Assembly (NCBI GenBank): GCA_030628325.1
Contig: DAOVRB010000012.1
Location: 1-10,645 of the forward strand
Origin: Methanomicrobiaceae archaeon
GTDB taxonomy: Archaea; Halobacteriota; Methanomicrobia; Methanomicrobiales; Methanomicrobiaceae
Length of the DNA stretch: 10,645 nt
Reading direction: 5' to 3'
Numbering within the stretch: position 1 is the stretch's first letter; every line of letters begins with the position of its first letter. The translations under genes and the position numbers were made by a program. Under the pieces are notes generated by a model, which had not been told where the DNA came from, searched no databases, and saw only the letters and a program-made list of their open reading frames with translations. Positions 1-7,342 of this stretch are shown one piece after another.

Positions 1-701
1 AATTCTCCTTTCAAGTTCTGTTTGGATTTAACTGAAGAATCCGCAAAAAAATCCACACCAAATTTACTTCCATGAATAATTCTTCCAGAGCTATTTTTTT
101 CAAAATTACTCATTCTTTCATCAAAATAACTAAAATTATTTGATATTTTAGAATCTAGAGAATTAATACTTTGTATAATATTTACAAGCATTTTTTCCTG
201 TTGTGTTCCTGTTTGTGAAATATTACTAAAACTAATTGTTTCGGAAATAGGGCTATTAAAAGCTATATTATCATCATTTTCAATATCTTTTAAAAATTTT
301 CCCAATGATTTTATTGCAGATAACAATTTTTCAGGTTCATCAAGTTTGTAAAATATTGTTCGCATATCAACAATATCAAAGGGAATTTTAGTTCCTTCTT
401 CAGCAATTTGTATAAATGGTTTTTTAATAGCATGCCTTATTGCAAGTTCATAATATACATTGGGATTTTCATCAGTTAAATCCGCAATTACAAGGTCAGT
501 ATTAAATAATTTATCAATTATTTGAGTCGAAATCTTTCCAGATTTAGTAATCTTATCTGCTCTTTCAATATCGTAGATTAGATCAGGAAGAGCCTCTCGA
601 ATAATGCATTTAAAAACAGTATCAGATCTATTTCTTACATCGCTGCCATCTTCCCCAATAGGACATATTACAAAACAACTTTTTTTCCCATCACCAGTCA
701 T
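1..701 (-). CDS. Nucleoside 2-deoxyribosyltransferase-like / TIR-like domain protein, 5' part (runs off left edge)
   Basis: Reading the complementary strand from ATG at 701 gives 233 uninterrupted codons to the window edge, so the C-terminus is missing. The start has GGTGA at 710-706, and an in-frame TGA upstream with no other ATG in between fixes it. The N-terminal 140 residues are a compact alpha/beta domain: CFVICPIGEDGSDVR at residues 9-23, then VIADLTDENPNVYYELAIRH at 71-90. The second motif resembles the catalytic-Glu region of nucleoside 2-deoxyribosyltransferases and related TIR-like folds, with Glu85 as the probable catalytic residue. Residues about 145-233 are Ser/Asn/Ile-rich, probably a helical or coiled linker to a missing C-terminal domain. 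The gene is far more AT-rich than the rest of the window, which suggests transfer. Relatives are often unannotated, and some TIR-like proteins act in defence. Nucleotide or NAD cleavage here is inference only. Confidence 0.8.
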   Translation of the reverse strand, partial: MTGDGKKSCFVICPIGEDGSDVRNRSDTVFKCIIREALPDLIYDIERADKITKSGKISTQIIDKLFNTDLVIADLTDENPNVYYELAIRHAIKKPFIQIAEEGTKIPFDIVDMRTIFYKLDEPEKLLSAIKSLGKFLKDIENDDNIAFNSPISETISFSNISQTGTQQEKMLVNIIQSINSLDSKISNNFSYFDERMSNFEKNSSGRIIHGSKFGVDFFADSSVKSKQNLKGE

Positions 702-726
702 TATTTCACCAAAAAGTCTTCTTAAA

Positions 727-849
727 CTAAATCTCTTCTTTATCCTTCATCCTCTCAAACATTTCTTTAAGGAGCTCCCGATCCTCATCACTCCTGAAAA
801 ACTCAAGAACTTCATATTTAAGGTTAGTTCCACCCGTGCCCCTTTTATT
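727..849 (-). pseudogene. Start-less 3' remnant of an unknown gene, upstream of the TIR-like gene
   Basis: On the complementary strand 40 codons run from just after a TGA (852-850) to a TAG at 729-727. They encode a charged, helix-like C-terminus (residues 11-30 read KYEVLEFFRSDEDRELLKEM). No ATG, GTG or TTG lies near its 5' end; the only in-frame ATGs are close to the stop. It ends 25 bases before the next gene's ATG, as expected of two genes once in one operon. Its 5' end coincides with the large inverted repeat at 852-926, which suggests truncation or an insertion at that point. I do not recognise the family. It could be chance, since a 40-codon open frame is not rare, but the amino-acid make-up is protein-like. 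Confidence 0.4.
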
Positions 850-851
850 TC

Positions 852-926
852 AGATTTCGTACCCTTGGCAAAAATAACAAAATGAATTTATGGATTTCAG
901 GGATTTTTGCCAAGGGTGCGAAATCT
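852..926. repeat. Long inverted repeat (24-bp arms, 27-base spacer)
   Basis: Positions 852-875 and 903-926 are inverted copies with one difference (T860 opposite G918), which would be a G·U pair in RNA. The core reads ACCCTTGGCAAAAAT on the left and ATTTTTGCCAAGGGT on the right. The stem is too long for an ordinary terminator and no T-tract follows it on either strand. No clear target-site duplication flanks it. It could be a palindromic intergenic repeat, a small non-autonomous element, or a structured RNA. Confidence 0.8.
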
Positions 927-1149
927 AAATTCTATAGAATCTTGAATAAGATTTTTCAGTACCTTTCTACTTTAATTACTCTTACTAGTCAGATATTAAA
1001 AATATACTCTAATAAATAATTGTACCACCCATCTGTGTTAAAAATTATATGTTCTTTTGCAAGGGTTCACAATACAACTTAAAAGCCCCGGGATGATTAT
1101 TACCCTGTTAACCAAATTGACAGACTGACAGAGCTCATGAGGATTTATA
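927..1149. other. AT-rich intergenic region before copA
   Basis: No gene is supported on either strand. It contains a perfect 12-bp palindrome, ATTCTATAGAAT, at 929-940, and a TTTTGCAAGGGTT motif near 1056-1068 that resembles the core of the repeat at 903-917. It also holds weak TATA-like candidates for copA at about 1039-1049 (AAAATTATAT) and 1094-1099. CTGT and ACAG half-sites flank 1105-1122 and could be a regulator site. None of these is strong enough to name a promoter. Confidence 0.5.
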
Positions 1150-3603
1150 GTGAATGAAAAAGAGCGTGAGAGAATAAAGGCTGAAATGAAGATATCAGGG
1201 ATGTCATGCGCCACATGTGCCCTGAATATCGAGAAAACCCTTAAAAATACCGAAGGTGTTTCAGACGCTGAAGTGAATTTCGGGAGTGAGAAGGCATATG
1301 TTGAGTATGATCCTGAAAAGGTGGATATATCAGCCATTGAAGGTGCGGTTCAGAGTTCGGGCTACTCTGTTATAAACGAGAGAGTTATTCTCAGGGTTGG
1401 TGGAATGACGTGTGCCATGTGCGTAAAGGCTATCGAAAATGCCCTGATGAAACTTGACGGTGTGCGTAAAGCCACAGTCAACCCCGGTGTAAAACTGGCA
1501 TATGTAACGTACAATTCACAGGTGACATCTGTTGAGGATATGAAGGATGCAATACGCTCCGCAGGATACCAGTATATCGGGACTGAAGGCGAAGATACCG
1601 AAGACCTTGAGAAGGAAATCTTTGAAAAAGACTTAAAAGAGAAAGAAATCCGGATAATTGTCGGGTTTGGAATCTCACTTCCGCTAATGGCCCTGATGCT
1701 CTTTCATGTCAGTCTGCCGGTACCTATGCCTTATTTCATGCTTGCAGTGACAGTCTTCCCATTCCTCTTCCTTGCGTACCCTATATTTCTTGATGCCTGG
1801 AGGGCGCTTCGTAACAGAACACTAAACATGGATGTGATGTACTCCATGGGTATCGGGGTTGCGTATTTTTCAAGCATCCTCGGGACATTTAATATTGTTC
1901 TGACCTCTGAATTCCTTTTTTATGAGACAGCACTGATGCTTGCGGCATTCCTCACTCTTGGAAGATACCTTGAGGCAAAGGCGAAGGGCAGAACAACAGA
2001 AGCCATCAGGAAACTTATAGGTCTCCGGCCAAAAACCGCAACTCTGATTAGAAACGGCGAAGAGATTGAGATTCCAATAACTGACGTCCGGACCGGGGAC
2101 TCTGTTCTCATAAAACCAGGTGGAAAGATCCCTGTGGACGGGGATGTTCTCAGTGGAGAGAGTTATGTTGACGAATCCATGATTTCAGGCGAACCTGTCC
2201 CGGTCTTTAAACATGAAGGTGACAGTGTAATTGGCGGAACACTTAACAAAAACGGTGTGCTGACCGTCTTATCAAAAAAAGTGGGTGAAGACACTCTTCT
2301 CTCAGAGATCATCAGGCTTGTGGAGGATGCTCAGGGATCAAAACCGCCTGTACAAAGAATTGCTGATACTGCGGTGAGCTATTTCATCCCTGTAGTTCTT
2401 TTAATTGCAGTCATTGCATTCCTTGCCTGGTATCTTCTTCTCGGAAACACTCTTCTCTTCAGCCTGAATGTGTTTATATCAATACTTGTTGTTGCATGCC
2501 CCTGTGCACTGGGTCTTGCGACACCTACTGCCATTACGGTCGGTATCGGCAGGGGTGCAGAACTTGGAATTCTTATAAAAAACGGTGAAACACTTGAAAT
2601 TTCAGAAAAGATTACAACAGTTGTATTTGACAAAACAGGTACACTGACAGTTGGTAAACCTGTGGTCACTGATATTTCCACATACGGTACAGGAGAGAAT
2701 TTTCTTCTCAGAATCGCCTCAGGTCTCGAAAAAAATTCCAGTCACCCCCTTGCAGAGGCAATTGTTGCAAGAGCGGCAATGGCCGGTATTGAACCGGGAG
2801 ATGCAAAACATTTCAATACAATAGCCGGAAAGGGCGTAGAAGCAATATCAGATGGAAAAAAAGCTATTATCGGAAACAGGGCTCTTATGGATGATTCCGG
2901 CATTCTGATTCCCGTTTCTGTCAGTTCTGATATTGAAATGCGTGAAAATGAAGGGAAAACTGCAATGATTGTTGCCTACGACGATTCTGTTGCCGGAGTG
3001 ATTTCTGTTGCTGACACTTTAAGAGAGGATGCAAAAGCGGCACTCACCGCACTGAGGGCTATGGGACCTGAAATTGTTATGATAACGGGTGACAATGAAA
3101 AGACTGCACGTGCGATTGGCAGTCAGGTGGGTATTTCAAATATAATTGCAGGTGTCCGGCCTGCCGGAAAAGAGCATGAAGTCGCAAAGCTGCAGGAATC
3201 GGGTGAGATAGTAGCCTTTATCGGAGACGGTATCAATGATGCACCGGCGATAGTCCGTTCGGACGTTGGAATCGCAATCGGAAGCGGCACTGATATTGCG
3301 ATAGAATCAGGTGATATTGTTCTGATCAATAATAATCTTCTTGATGCGGTGGGTGCAATCCAGCTCAGCAAAAAGGTCATGGGACGGATCAGATTAAACC
3401 TTTTCTGGGCGTTTGCTTACAATGCAGCTTTAATTCCGGTTGCAGCAGGTCTGCTGTATCCTGTATGGGGAATCACATTTAAGCCCGAACTTGCCGGTCT
3501 TGCAATGGCACTGAGTTCGGTTACTGTAGTCAGCCTCTCACTTCTGCTGAAAAGATATATACCACCTGTAAGAATAGAGAGAGTTGTCAGGGAGGAGGTA
3601 TGA
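1150..3603 (+). CDS. copA: Cu(+)-exporting P1B-1-type ATPase CopA
   Basis: This is a membrane pump that uses ATP to export Cu+ from the cytoplasm. It has 817 residues and a GTG start with GAGG at 1139-1142, seven bases upstream. In order, it has two heavy-metal-associated domains with CxxC sites (Cys20/Cys23 and Cys88/Cys91), the SGE actuator motif (346-348), the membrane CPC motif (450-452) and the phosphorylated Asp494 in DKTGT. These are followed by His532-Pro533 of the nucleotide domain, GDGIND (692-697), Tyr757-Asn758 in helix 7 and the MALSS motif (786-790) in helix 8. CPC, YN and MxxSS together define the Cu+ (P1B-1) subgroup, so Ag+ may also be carried. All catalytic motifs are intact and the length is normal. 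A YHS-domain gene follows directly in the same operon. No adjacent copper regulator is visible. Confidence 0.96.
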   Translation: MNEKERERIKAEMKISGMSCATCALNIEKTLKNTEGVSDAEVNFGSEKAYVEYDPEKVDISAIEGAVQSSGYSVINERVILRVGGMTCAMCVKAIENALMKLDGVRKATVNPGVKLAYVTYNSQVTSVEDMKDAIRSAGYQYIGTEGEDTEDLEKEIFEKDLKEKEIRIIVGFGISLPLMALMLFHVSLPVPMPYFMLAVTVFPFLFLAYPIFLDAWRALRNRTLNMDVMYSMGIGVAYFSSILGTFNIVLTSEFLFYETALMLAAFLTLGRYLEAKAKGRTTEAIRKLIGLRPKTATLIRNGEEIEIPITDVRTGDSVLIKPGGKIPVDGDVLSGESYVDESMISGEPVPVFKHEGDSVIGGTLNKNGVLTVLSKKVGEDTLLSEIIRLVEDAQGSKPPVQRIADTAVSYFIPVVLLIAVIAFLAWYLLLGNTLLFSLNVFISILVVACPCALGLATPTAITVGIGRGAELGILIKNGETLEISEKITTVVFDKTGTLTVGKPVVTDISTYGTGENFLLRIASGLEKNSSHPLAEAIVARAAMAGIEPGDAKHFNTIAGKGVEAISDGKKAIIGNRALMDDSGILIPVSVSSDIEMRENEGKTAMIVAYDDSVAGVISVADTLREDAKAALTALRAMGPEIVMITGDNEKTARAIGSQVGISNIIAGVRPAGKEHEVAKLQESGEIVAFIGDGINDAPAIVRSDVGIAIGSGTDIAIESGDIVLINNNLLDAVGAIQLSKKVMGRIRLNLFWAFAYNAALIPVAAGLLYPVWGITFKPELAGLAMALSSVTVVSLSLLLKRYIPPVRIERVVREEV
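3594..3599 (+). promoter_or_regulatory. Shine-Dalgarno site of the YHS gene inside the copA 3' end
   Basis: GGAGGT lies within the last codons of copA, four bases before the next ATG (3604). The copA stop TGA (3601-3603) directly abuts that ATG. This arrangement implies translational coupling of the two genes. Confidence 0.85.
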
Positions 3604-3747
3604 ATGGCAATTGATCCCGTATGTAAAATGGAAGTTGATGAAGAGACCGCCAAACATGTTACCGAGTATAAGGGCAGGAATTACTACTTCTGTGCCCCCG
3701 GATGCAAAAAGGCATTTGAGGAAAAACCTGAGAAGTACCTGGAATAA
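3604..3747 (+). CDS. YHS-domain metal-binding protein, 47 aa, in operon with copA
   Basis: A complete small protein starts at ATG 3604, immediately after the copA stop, and ends at tandem TAA TAA (3745-3750). Its ends read MAIDPVCKMEVDEE (1-14) and YYFCAPGCKKAFEEKPEKYL (27-46). That is the full YHS signature: DPVC-M, then Y-YYFC-x3-C-KK-F, then P-Y. Cys7, Cys30 and Cys34 are the likely metal ligands. YHS domains occur alone or fused to the N-terminus of copper ATPases. Here the free domain is cotranslated with CopA, so it may bind Cu+ and hand it to the pump or buffer it (inference). It has no signal peptide and should be cytoplasmic. At 47 residues it is easily missed by length cut-offs. Confidence 0.92.
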   Translation: MAIDPVCKMEVDEETAKHVTEYKGRNYYFCAPGCKKAFEEKPEKYLE

Positions 3748-3776
3748 TAACCAGAAGTCCCCAGCTCATACATTCC

Positions 3777-3789
3777 TTTTTTCCGGAAA
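3777..3789 (+). terminator. T-tract downstream of the copA-YHS operon
   Basis: T6 at 3777-3782 begins 29 bases after the YHS stop and merges with a 10-bp palindrome, TTTCCGGAAA (3780-3789). Archaeal RNA polymerase stops at T-rich tracts, so this is a plausible end of the copper operon, before the convergent DUF3795 gene. Confidence 0.35.
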
Positions 3790-3871
3790 TTCCATGATTA
3801 TGCGGGTAGTTTATTTTCAGAACGGGGTATGTCATTCAATATGCTCCAGATAAAGATAAGAAACAGATACA

Positions 3872-4333
3872 TCATTCCTTCTTTCTGGTATACCAATTCC
3901 TTTTTCCCGAAAGAAACCCTTTCACTCCTTTCTTTTTCACAGCTCTCAGGTTTTTTATGTGGGCGTCGCCATGCACCGGAACCAGAAATTCCAGCTTTTT
4001 GCAGGATTCAAATTCATCACATTCCCAGCAGCCGGCAATTCCTTTCTCCTGACAGCATATGCGGATTTTGCAGAACGGCGGACCTCCGCCTTTTCGGCAC
4101 CCTTTTTTACACCTGAATTTCATCATAAGACCCAGTGCATCGTAGCATTCCATATAGTGGGCCAGGGGTTTTCCGAACGGGCTTTGCGAGAACGATGCTG
4201 CAAATGTATCATAGTGTGCAGCCCGGAGTTCTTTTCGAAGATCCCGTGCCAGGTCAGGAATTTTTCCCTTATACCTGTGGCAATCGCCGCAATAGAGACC
4301 ACAATACGCGAGAAGCTCATTTTCTTCTGCCAT
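3872..4333 (-). CDS. DUF3795 family cysteine-rich protein
   Basis: A 153-residue protein starting at ATG 4333, with GGTGA just upstream (4340-4336); TTG 4342 and GTG 4339 are alternative in-frame starts. The N-terminus has YCGLYCGDCHRYKGK (from residue 10), a CxxxCxxC cluster typical of DUF3795 (assigned from memory). Further clusters follow, with FCKIRICC and GCWECDEFESC. Twelve cysteines in 153 residues suggest a bound metal or Fe-S cluster; the ligand is not known to me. The C-terminal 30 residues are Lys/Arg-rich. It is convergent with the copper operon and divergent from the C69 peptidase gene, so it is probably a single-gene transcript. No function should be assigned beyond probable metal binding. 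Confidence 0.85.
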   Translation of the reverse strand: MAEENELLAYCGLYCGDCHRYKGKIPDLARDLRKELRAAHYDTFAASFSQSPFGKPLAHYMECYDALGLMMKFRCKKGCRKGGGPPFCKIRICCQEKGIAGCWECDEFESCKKLEFLVPVHGDAHIKNLRAVKKKGVKGFLSGKRNWYTRKKE

Positions 4334-4352
4334 TTTCACCAATTCCCAAATC

Positions 4353-4386
4353 TGATATCATGAATATCACAGGGTGTATATATAAA
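4353..4386 (-). promoter_or_regulatory. TATA box and palindrome at the start of the DUF3795 transcript
   Basis: On the complementary strand TTTATATATA (4386-4377) is a good TATA box, about 45 bases upstream of the ATG. An inverted repeat, TGATAT-5-ATATCA (4353-4369), lies about where transcription would begin, so it could be an operator that blocks initiation (inference). Confidence 0.55.
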
Positions 4387-4495
4387 CTATCTTGCTAACC
4401 CTTTGCCCGGCTCACCCTGATTTATCCATCCGGAGTCCTGATCCGATGTCCTATTGCCAGGTTTAGATTCTGGTTTAATCAAAACATCAGAAGGC

Positions 4496-4505
4496 TTTTA
4501 TAAAA
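4496..4505 (+). promoter_or_regulatory. TATA box of the C69 peptidase gene (leaderless mRNA)
   Basis: TTTTATAAAA is centred about 25 bases before ATG 4525, which is the usual TATA-to-transcript-start distance in archaea. No Shine-Dalgarno site lies between them. The mRNA should therefore begin at or next to the start codon. A direct repeat, GGTTTA at 4460-4465 and 4472-4477 (period 12), sits upstream and could be an activator site. Confidence 0.7.
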
Positions 4506-4524
4506 TCAGAAATACTTCTCTGTC

Positions 4525-6348
4525 ATGCAGGATCTTAAATCATGGGCAGATTTATGCCATGCCGGAATGCTGGCAGCAGCAGTTCTGGTATTATTAATGT
4601 GTATTCCAGTGGCTGTCTCGGCATGCACCATTTTCGCAATAACACCTGATGCATCCTCAGATGGATCAGTATATCTCGGACACACCAACGACGGTGTAGG
4701 AAAAGACTGGAGAAATATTGATGATGTCGTTGTAACCTATATCCCTCCGGCAGATCACAGTCCCGGGGATAAAAGACAGGTCTTCTTTGATCCAAACAGT
4801 GGTTCTGACGCAGCAGGAAACAAGGCTGAAAATACATCCCTTATCTTACTGGGATACATTGATCAGGTGCCCCACACGTACGGATATTTCACCGGTTCAT
4901 ACGCAATGATCAATGACAAAAACCTCATGAGTGCCGAATGCACTGACTATGCAAAGTATAATCCGAACGCAGAAACAGGAAAAAGGATGTTTTACTCATC
5001 CGAGCTCTCAAACGTCGCCCTTGAACGGTGCACAAAGGCAAAAGAGGCGGTTTTGCTTGTCGGAGATCTGATTGACAACTATGGATACTACGGCACGGGC
5101 GAGACACTCATCTTTGGAGACAAAGAGGAGGTCTGGGTCATTGAGATGTGCGGAAATCCGGAAGGCTCAGGCGGACTCTGGGTAACAAAGAAAGTACCAG
5201 ACAAAGAGATCTTCGTAGCCGGAAACCAATTCAGAATCCGTGACGTAATACCGGGCAGTCAGGATATGTTCTATTCAGATAACCTCTTTGAAGTTGTCAA
5301 AAAGGCCGGATGGTGGTCACCGTCCGAGGGCACTCCTGACTGGCTTAAGACTGTAAGCTATGGCGAGTACTCACATCCATACTACTCCCTTATGAGGGTC
5401 TGGAGACTGCAGGACAGACTTGCGCCGTCACTCGGTTTAAGTCCTTATGTGGAAAATTCATACACAAAGGATTATCCGTTCTCATTCAGACCGGACGTTA
5501 AGGTGAATTTCTCAACCGCAATTGACATGTTCAGAGATCACTATGAGGGTACTGAATTTGATTTAACACAGGGAACTGCCGCAGGTCCGTTTGAAAATCC
5601 GTACCGCTACCTCGGCCCGATGGACGCACATACAGATTTCCAGAATGAATCCTGCATGGAAATCCGTGCAGGCGCACACGTAAGGTCAATATCTGCAATA
5701 TTCTGCAGCTACAGTTATGTGGCACAGATAAGACCAAATCTTCCGGATGAGGTCAGCGGTCTGCTCTGGTTTGGCCCGGCGGTTGCATATGAGACCGTAT
5801 ATGCACCGGTTTATGCAAATTCAGGCAATATCTCAGAGTCGTATTCAACCGGAAGCCGCCTTAAATACAATTATGACACTGCATACTGGACTTTTGATCT
5901 GCTTACAAACTGGGCGATGCTTAAGTACAATGTAATGGTTGGCGATATCCGGAATGAACAGAGATCACTTGAGATCGGATCATATGAGATGCTTAAGGAG
6001 ACTGACAAAAAGGCAATTGAATATCTCAATAAAGGCGATACTGCCGGTGCAAAATCGGTCCTGACCAATTTCACGGTTGAGAGGGGTAATGAAATAATTC
6101 ATGACTGGAAGAAACTTACTGCAACGCTGATTGTAAAGTATTCCAACGGTCTTGTGACAGACCCAGTTACCGAAGCGGTAACTGAGGGTGGTTATCCCGA
6201 CTGGTGGTATAACGAGACAGGTTACCAGTACGGCCCGAGGGTCTATCAGCTCGATGAACTTCGTGAAACTCCGGGTCTGAATTATACAGGCGAGTGTGTC
6301 TGGGTACTGAAGGACTCCTCCTTTGAGGAGATCTTAGAGCAGATTTGA
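4525..6348 (+). CDS. Secreted C69-family dipeptidase (Ntn hydrolase)
   Basis: A 607-residue peptidase expected to act outside the membrane. Residues 1-33 form a signal peptide with a hydrophobic core at about 14-31, and cleavage after VSA would leave Cys34 as the new N-terminus. The sequence from there, CTIFAITPDASSDGSVYLGH (34-53), matches the C69 pattern of Cys-Thr, Ala-Ser, Asp-Gly-Ser that begins the mature PepD enzymes. In those enzymes the N-terminal Cys is the nucleophile, so export and activation would be one event. VSAC also fits a lipobox, so a lipid anchor at the same Cys is a competing reading. The protein is longer than the roughly 470-residue bacterial enzymes, and its aromatic-rich C-terminal part is probably an added region. 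It likely hydrolyses dipeptides; substrate range cannot be read from the sequence. It is monocistronic. Confidence 0.88.
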   Translation: MQDLKSWADLCHAGMLAAAVLVLLMCIPVAVSACTIFAITPDASSDGSVYLGHTNDGVGKDWRNIDDVVVTYIPPADHSPGDKRQVFFDPNSGSDAAGNKAENTSLILLGYIDQVPHTYGYFTGSYAMINDKNLMSAECTDYAKYNPNAETGKRMFYSSELSNVALERCTKAKEAVLLVGDLIDNYGYYGTGETLIFGDKEEVWVIEMCGNPEGSGGLWVTKKVPDKEIFVAGNQFRIRDVIPGSQDMFYSDNLFEVVKKAGWWSPSEGTPDWLKTVSYGEYSHPYYSLMRVWRLQDRLAPSLGLSPYVENSYTKDYPFSFRPDVKVNFSTAIDMFRDHYEGTEFDLTQGTAAGPFENPYRYLGPMDAHTDFQNESCMEIRAGAHVRSISAIFCSYSYVAQIRPNLPDEVSGLLWFGPAVAYETVYAPVYANSGNISESYSTGSRLKYNYDTAYWTFDLLTNWAMLKYNVMVGDIRNEQRSLEIGSYEMLKETDKKAIEYLNKGDTAGAKSVLTNFTVERGNEIIHDWKKLTATLIVKYSNGLVTDPVTEAVTEGGYPDWWYNETGYQYGPRVYQLDELRETPGLNYTGECVWVLKDSSFEEILEQI

Positions 6349-6380
6349 TTTATTTGGGTAAGGGTTTTGCCAGAGGGTTA

Positions 6381-6403
6381 AATCCGGATTCATCCTCTTT
6401 TTT
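6381..6403 (+). terminator. Possible terminator after the C69 peptidase
   Basis: A 10-bp palindrome, AATCCGGATT (6381-6390), is followed by T6 at 6398-6403, about 33 bases after the peptidase stop. The palindrome has little room for a loop, so the T-tract may be the active part. Confidence 0.35.
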
Positions 6404-6529
6404 CAAATATAGTTCCGGACGTCACTTTTGACAGCAAACGGTTCATGCAACAGCCTCTATATACTGTTGAAATTCAGATGACCCGGATCTCTGAAAATAT
6501 GGATTTTTATGAGAGTTTCTCTTCCCTTT

Positions 6530-7273
6530 CTAACCCTTAACAACAGGCGATGCGGTTTCGTCGAACGGATTTGTCCGCATTGCAAGTGAAAACATATACG
6601 GGTAATTCTTTTTTAGGTACTTCATGTAATCAAGCCACTGGTGTGCAAGCAGTCCATAGACCCTTTTTATATCTCCTGAAAGATGTGCATAGTCAGTTTC
6701 AGGCAGTGCAGAGAGATTTTCGCGTCTTTCAAGTTCTTCAGTCAGGTGAAAGACCGCCTGGAGTAGTTCAGTGAAAGACTCGTGTTCAAGCAGATTTGGA
6801 TTTTCAAGAAGTCGAAGCAGAAAAGATCTTTTTTCTGAGAGAAAATCAGAGAGACTCTCAAGGTTAATCATTGAGATGTCAACACTATAATCATAGGACT
6901 TTAGTTTTTCATCAACCCGGGCAAATTCATTTTCGTCCCATTCGTCTGTCACGATAAGTTCACTGCAGATCTTTTCAAGGCGTGGGTCATAATCAGAAAG
7001 CGTTGTCAGCAGGCGGGTACCCGTATCTGAAAAGAAAGTTCCGATGACCATGTTCATTTTTTCAAGTCTTTCACGCTTTGACCTGACAGTAAGCAGTTTG
7101 TTGAGTACAAGGGTTACAAGCAGGACATTGATCGGGAGAAAACCGATGGCATTAAAGAGATAACTGATAGTGTTTTTGGGGTCATGCACGATTAGTTCTT
7201 TAACTGAGTATATGACAATTGATGAAATAATCAGAAAAATGCCCAGTTTGGTTTCCCAGCTTAATCTTTTCAT
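6530..7273 (-). CDS. Conserved membrane protein of unknown function, two N-terminal helices
   Basis: A 247-residue protein from ATG 7273, with a weak AGGA Shine-Dalgarno site about ten bases upstream. Residues 10-28 and about 39-60 are hydrophobic helices joined by a short loop containing DPKN. A basic stretch, RSKRERLEK, then starts a soluble domain of about 180 residues that should face the cytoplasm by the positive-inside rule. That domain is helical and charged, with SFLLRLLENPNLLEHESFTE in its middle and a C-terminus ending MRTNPFDETASPVVKG. I do not recognise a named family. The sequence pattern looks like a conserved protein, not a chance frame. It is convergent with the peptidase gene and divergent from rubredoxin. 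No catalytic motif is visible, and a signalling or scaffold role would be a guess. Confidence 0.8.
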   Translation of the reverse strand: MKRLSWETKLGIFLIISSIVIYSVKELIVHDPKNTISYLFNAIGFLPINVLLVTLVLNKLLTVRSKRERLEKMNMVIGTFFSDTGTRLLTTLSDYDPRLEKICSELIVTDEWDENEFARVDEKLKSYDYSVDISMINLESLSDFLSEKRSFLLRLLENPNLLEHESFTELLQAVFHLTEELERRENLSALPETDYAHLSGDIKRVYGLLAHQWLDYMKYLKKNYPYMFSLAMRTNPFDETASPVVKG

Positions 7274-7319
7274 GAATATTCACTTCCTGTATCTGTACAT
7301 CTGGTAACATTCCAGTCTT

Positions 7320-7328
7320 ATAAATTAT
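7320..7328 (-). promoter_or_regulatory. TATA box of the two-helix membrane protein gene
   Basis: On the complementary strand ATTTATAAG (7328-7320) lies about 50 bases before ATG 7273. Transcription would start near 7298 and give a leader of about 25 bases that carries the weak Shine-Dalgarno site. Confidence 0.5.
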
Positions 7329-7342
7329 CTCAAAATATTTTG

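Noticed and set aside
604..885. 93-codon frame on the + strand
   Set aside because: It is antisense to the start of the TIR-like gene and to the remnant, has no ribosome site, and its Pro/Ser/Leu-rich translation matches no family. The complementary reading is clearly the coding one.
1038..1337. 99-codon complementary-strand frame over the copA start
   Set aside because: It is antisense to the first CopA metal-binding domain and has no start-site support; it is a shadow frame.
3829..4363. Three + strand frames (95, 134 and 87 codons) opposite DUF3795
   Set aside because: All overlap the DUF3795 gene in antisense. The complementary strand shows the family's cysteine pattern and a promoter, and the + frames show nothing recognisable.
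6445..6540. 31-codon frame after the C69 peptidase, starting MQQPLYTVEIQ
   Set aside because: It is short, has no ribosome site, only a weak TATA-like AAATATA upstream, and runs into the 3' end of the opposite gene. Chance is the simplest explanation.
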